The position numbers were made by a program, and so were the translations under genes. DNA of 64,000 bases, from positions 186,001 through 250,000 of the forward strand of contig NZ_FPEH01000014.1 of NCBI RefSeq assembly GCF_900117425.1, in the 5' to 3' direction. The notes beneath the pieces were generated by a model. The model saw nothing but the letters and a program-made list of their open reading frames with translations. It searched no databases and was not told the DNA's origin. Of the stretch, positions 62,440 to 64,000 are shown piece by piece. Source of the stretch: Novosphingobium sp. NDB2Meth1 (GTDB lineage Bacteria; Pseudomonadota; Alphaproteobacteria; Sphingomonadales; Sphingomonadaceae). Position 1 is the first letter of the stretch; the number at the start of each line of letters is the position of its first letter.

Positions 62440-62976
62440 TCAATCCCGCGAGGGCAGGTCCGCTGCGCGCTGCCATACCATCCGCAGGATCGGTGCCCCG
62501 CGCGCGGCGGGCATGTCGTCCGGCGCGCGCCCGGCGACGCATCCGCCAAGGCGCTGATAGAAGCGGACGCCTCCCGCATTGGCCTCGAAGACCCATAGGT
62601 GGAACGCCTCGTCTGCACCAAGCGGCGCCACGGCTGCCCGCAGGAGCTGCTCGCCAATCGACCGACCCCGCAGCACCGGCCGCACGTGGAGATTGTCGAC
62701 GAGGCTGCCCCAGCGCGGGTCGTGATCGCGGAACAGGCAGACGAAGCCCGCCGCATCGCCGCTGACAGTTTCGGCCAGCAGGATGGTCTGTGTGGGAGAC
62801 GGATTCGAGAAGCGATCAGCCCACACCGCACGGCGGTCCGCCTCGACCGGGCCAGCGAGATAGGCCGGATCGAGCAAGCCCGCATAGGCATCGCGCCAGC
62901 TCTCGCAGTGGATCGCGGCAATCGTGGCGGCATCGGCGGCGACCGCGGGACGGATGGTGATCTGATGCGATGGCAT
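62440..62976 (-). CDS. GNAT N-acetyltransferase
   Basis: 178 residues. ITIRPAVAADAATIAAIHCESWRDAYAGLLDPAYLAG, VDNLHVRPVLRGRSIGEQLLRAAV (acetyl-CoA loop) and HLWVFEANAGGVRFYQRLGG are the typical GNAT blocks. Substrate unknown. It follows the APH-like gene by about 45 bp and may share its transcript. Start ATG 62976; GTG 63006 is possible. Confidence 0.88.
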   Translation of the reverse strand: MPSHQITIRPAVAADAATIAAIHCESWRDAYAGLLDPAYLAGPVEADRRAVWADRFSNPSPTQTILLAETVSGDAAGFVCLFRDHDPRWGSLVDNLHVRPVLRGRSIGEQLLRAAVAPLGADEAFHLWVFEANAGGVRFYQRLGGCVAGRAPDDMPAARGAPILRMVWQRAADLPSRD

Positions 62977-63021
62977 GCCGGTCGCGATGCAGGAACGCTG
63001 TGGCACGAATGCGGCAGCGGC

Positions 63022-63864
63022 TCAGAACAGTTCGTCGAGCAGCAAGTGGAAGTCGATCCGCGCACGGTCTCTGCTGCCTTCACCAAGTGCCGCCAGCAGA
63101 CGGGACTGCAGGTGCGGCCCGAACTCGCCAAGGCAGTTCCACAGGATCGCGATATCCTGATAGCGATCGGCAAGGCCTGCGCGGCCCACATCGATGCAGC
63201 CGCTCACTCCGCCATCGGCGATCAGAATGTTGTCGAGCGAGAAATCGCCGTGGGACACGACCGGCGGCGCCGAAGGCAATGGCAGGGCGGCCAGCGCATC
63301 CCACACCTGTTCGGCATTCCATCCGGTCCGCTCGGGATCGAAGTCGTCCGCATCGACCAGCCCAGCATCGATCCGGGCACGCGCTGCGGCAAGGCGCTGC
63401 GTGGCACTGGCGTCGAACGGACAGTCCTGCGGCGCAAGGGCATGCCATTCGTGCAGGCAAGCCGCGATGGCATCAACCACTGCTCCTGCATCTACGTCGC
63501 CCGCGTCCAACACCTCCCAGGCCGTCAGGCCCGGTAGTGCTGCGGTCAACAGCCAGGCGGCATCCGCCTCGTCCGCAAAGGCGATCAATTCCGGCACGGC
63601 CACACGGCCAGCCAGCCAGCGCAGGCGTGCAGCCTCCTCGCGCACAGCTTCGGCCACATCGCCGGTCCCATGCTTGAGATAGTGGTCAGGCCCGCCACGC
63701 GGATCCCTCACGCGCCAGACGGCGGCGCCGGATTGGCCAACGCTGCTCAGCGTCCATGCAAGTGCATCACGCGCAGCCCGCAGCGCCTCCGCGACGCAAG
63801 GCGGAACATGGGGCGGACTGCAGGGACTTTCTCGGGAGCCATCCACCGTAGCACCCCGCGTCAT
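63022..63864 (-). CDS. APH(3')-like aminoglycoside phosphotransferase
   Basis: 280 residues. AARLRWLAGRVAVPELIAF, WLLTAALPGLTAWEVL, CPFDASATQRLAAARARIDAGLVD, HGDFSLDN (catalytic Asp) and IDVGRAGLADRYQDIAI with final LLLDELF are co-linear with APH(3')-II-type kinases. It would phosphorylate the 3' hydroxyl of kanamycin-like drugs or an unknown endogenous sugar alcohol. Starts 6 bp after the flavin oxidoreductase stop, so operonic. Activity is untested. Confidence 0.85.
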   Translation of the reverse strand: MTRGATVDGSRESPCSPPHVPPCVAEALRAARDALAWTLSSVGQSGAAVWRVRDPRGGPDHYLKHGTGDVAEAVREEAARLRWLAGRVAVPELIAFADEADAAWLLTAALPGLTAWEVLDAGDVDAGAVVDAIAACLHEWHALAPQDCPFDASATQRLAAARARIDAGLVDADDFDPERTGWNAEQVWDALAALPLPSAPPVVSHGDFSLDNILIADGGVSGCIDVGRAGLADRYQDIAILWNCLGEFGPHLQSRLLAALGEGSRDRARIDFHLLLDELF

Positions 63865-63870
63865 CAAAGC

Positions 63871-64000
63871 TCAGGCTGCTGCGCGCGCTGCGCCGAGTAT
63901 GCGCTTGCCGAGCTTCTGTCCTGACATCCACGCGCATTCAACGCGCGGGCCGAGGAGCCAGTCGCCACAGGCGCCGATCAGCAGCTTCTCGTTCCACAAG
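63871..64000 (-). CDS. FAD-dependent amine oxidase/renalase-like protein (C-terminal end only)
   Basis: Only the last 43 residues are present, reading to TGA at 63871-63873. ACGDWLLGPRVECAWMSGQKLGKRIL matches the final FAD-binding strand and helix of renalase-like/NAD(P)-binding flavin oxidases. The rest lies beyond the window. It is immediately upstream of the APH-like gene. Confidence 0.65.
   Translation of the reverse strand, partial: LWNEKLLIGACGDWLLGPRVECAWMSGQKLGKRILGAARAAA

Noticed and set aside
1..64000. CRISPR array, insertion sequence, prophage or integron
   Set aside because: No regularly spaced repeats, transposase or integrase sequences were seen; the repeats found are short dispersed palindromes.

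Overview
The window is a GC-rich stretch of alphaproteobacterial chromosome, most likely from a sphingomonad (Novosphingobium/Sphingomonas/Erythrobacter type). Evidence: uniformly high GC, a TonB-dependent receptor, a PhoK-like alkaline phosphatase, the hemC-hemD-mitofilin-like block next to tsaD-gpsA, hisZ near purA, a GTTC-N7-GTTC LexA box of the alphaproteobacterial type, and short dispersed palindromic repeats typical of these genomes. It is mostly core chromosome: I see no insertion sequence, prophage, CRISPR array, rRNA or complete tRNA. I count 62 genes, two of them cut by the window ends.

Layout. 1-5.5 kb: Tat-exported DUF885 protein, acyltransferase-3, a small RTX protein behind an AT-rich promoter, and a small operon ending in an SDR. 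5.6-9.9 kb: TonB receptor whose ribosome site can pair with an upstream 11-mer, a Stf0-type sulfotransferase and a second SDR. 9.9-13.2 kb: alpha/beta hydrolase divergent from two tandem cysteine desulfurases and a 2Fe-2S ferredoxin. 13.2-20.8 kb: secreted repeat-domain protein, enoyl-CoA hydratase, a membrane dipeptidase divergent from a TetR regulator with two operator sites between them, parC and an SDR. 20.9-26.1 kb: DsbD/ScsB-type thiol reductase, alkaline phosphatase and a UbiH-family hydroxylase. 26.0-34.5 kb: heme genes (mitofilin-like, hemD, hemC) divergent from tsaD-gpsA-flippase, then a VWA lipoprotein and a HhH protein.

34.5-36.6 kb is a minus-strand cluster of small genes: higBA, a lone hicB, a FitAB/VapBC-type pair and a lipoprotein gene abutting the toxin. 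36.7-42.7 kb: uvrB, a DUF481 protein, a DUF3617 lipoprotein and a cytoplasmic molybdopterin oxidoreductase. 42.9-47.0 kb is a four-gene operon (circularly permuted ATP-grasp, alpha-E, transglutaminase-like protease, Anbu proteasome homologue), a peptide synthesis and processing cluster whose product is still unclear. 47.3-53.5 kb: LuxR-type regulator with a degenerate receiver, PhnD-like protein with a desaturase, extensin-like lipoprotein, and serC-serA with a structured leader.

53.5-64 kb: small secreted proteins, a DadA-like oxidase, an SDR behind a perfect 28-bp palindrome, hisZ, an ArsC-like protein, purA, a winged-helix protein behind a LexA box, a ModE-like regulator, a GNAT protein, an APH(3')-like kinase and the end of a flavin oxidoreductase. 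The strongest leads are regulatory: the LexA box, the twin TetR sites, the 28-bp palindrome, the receptor ribosome-site hairpin and the serC leader.
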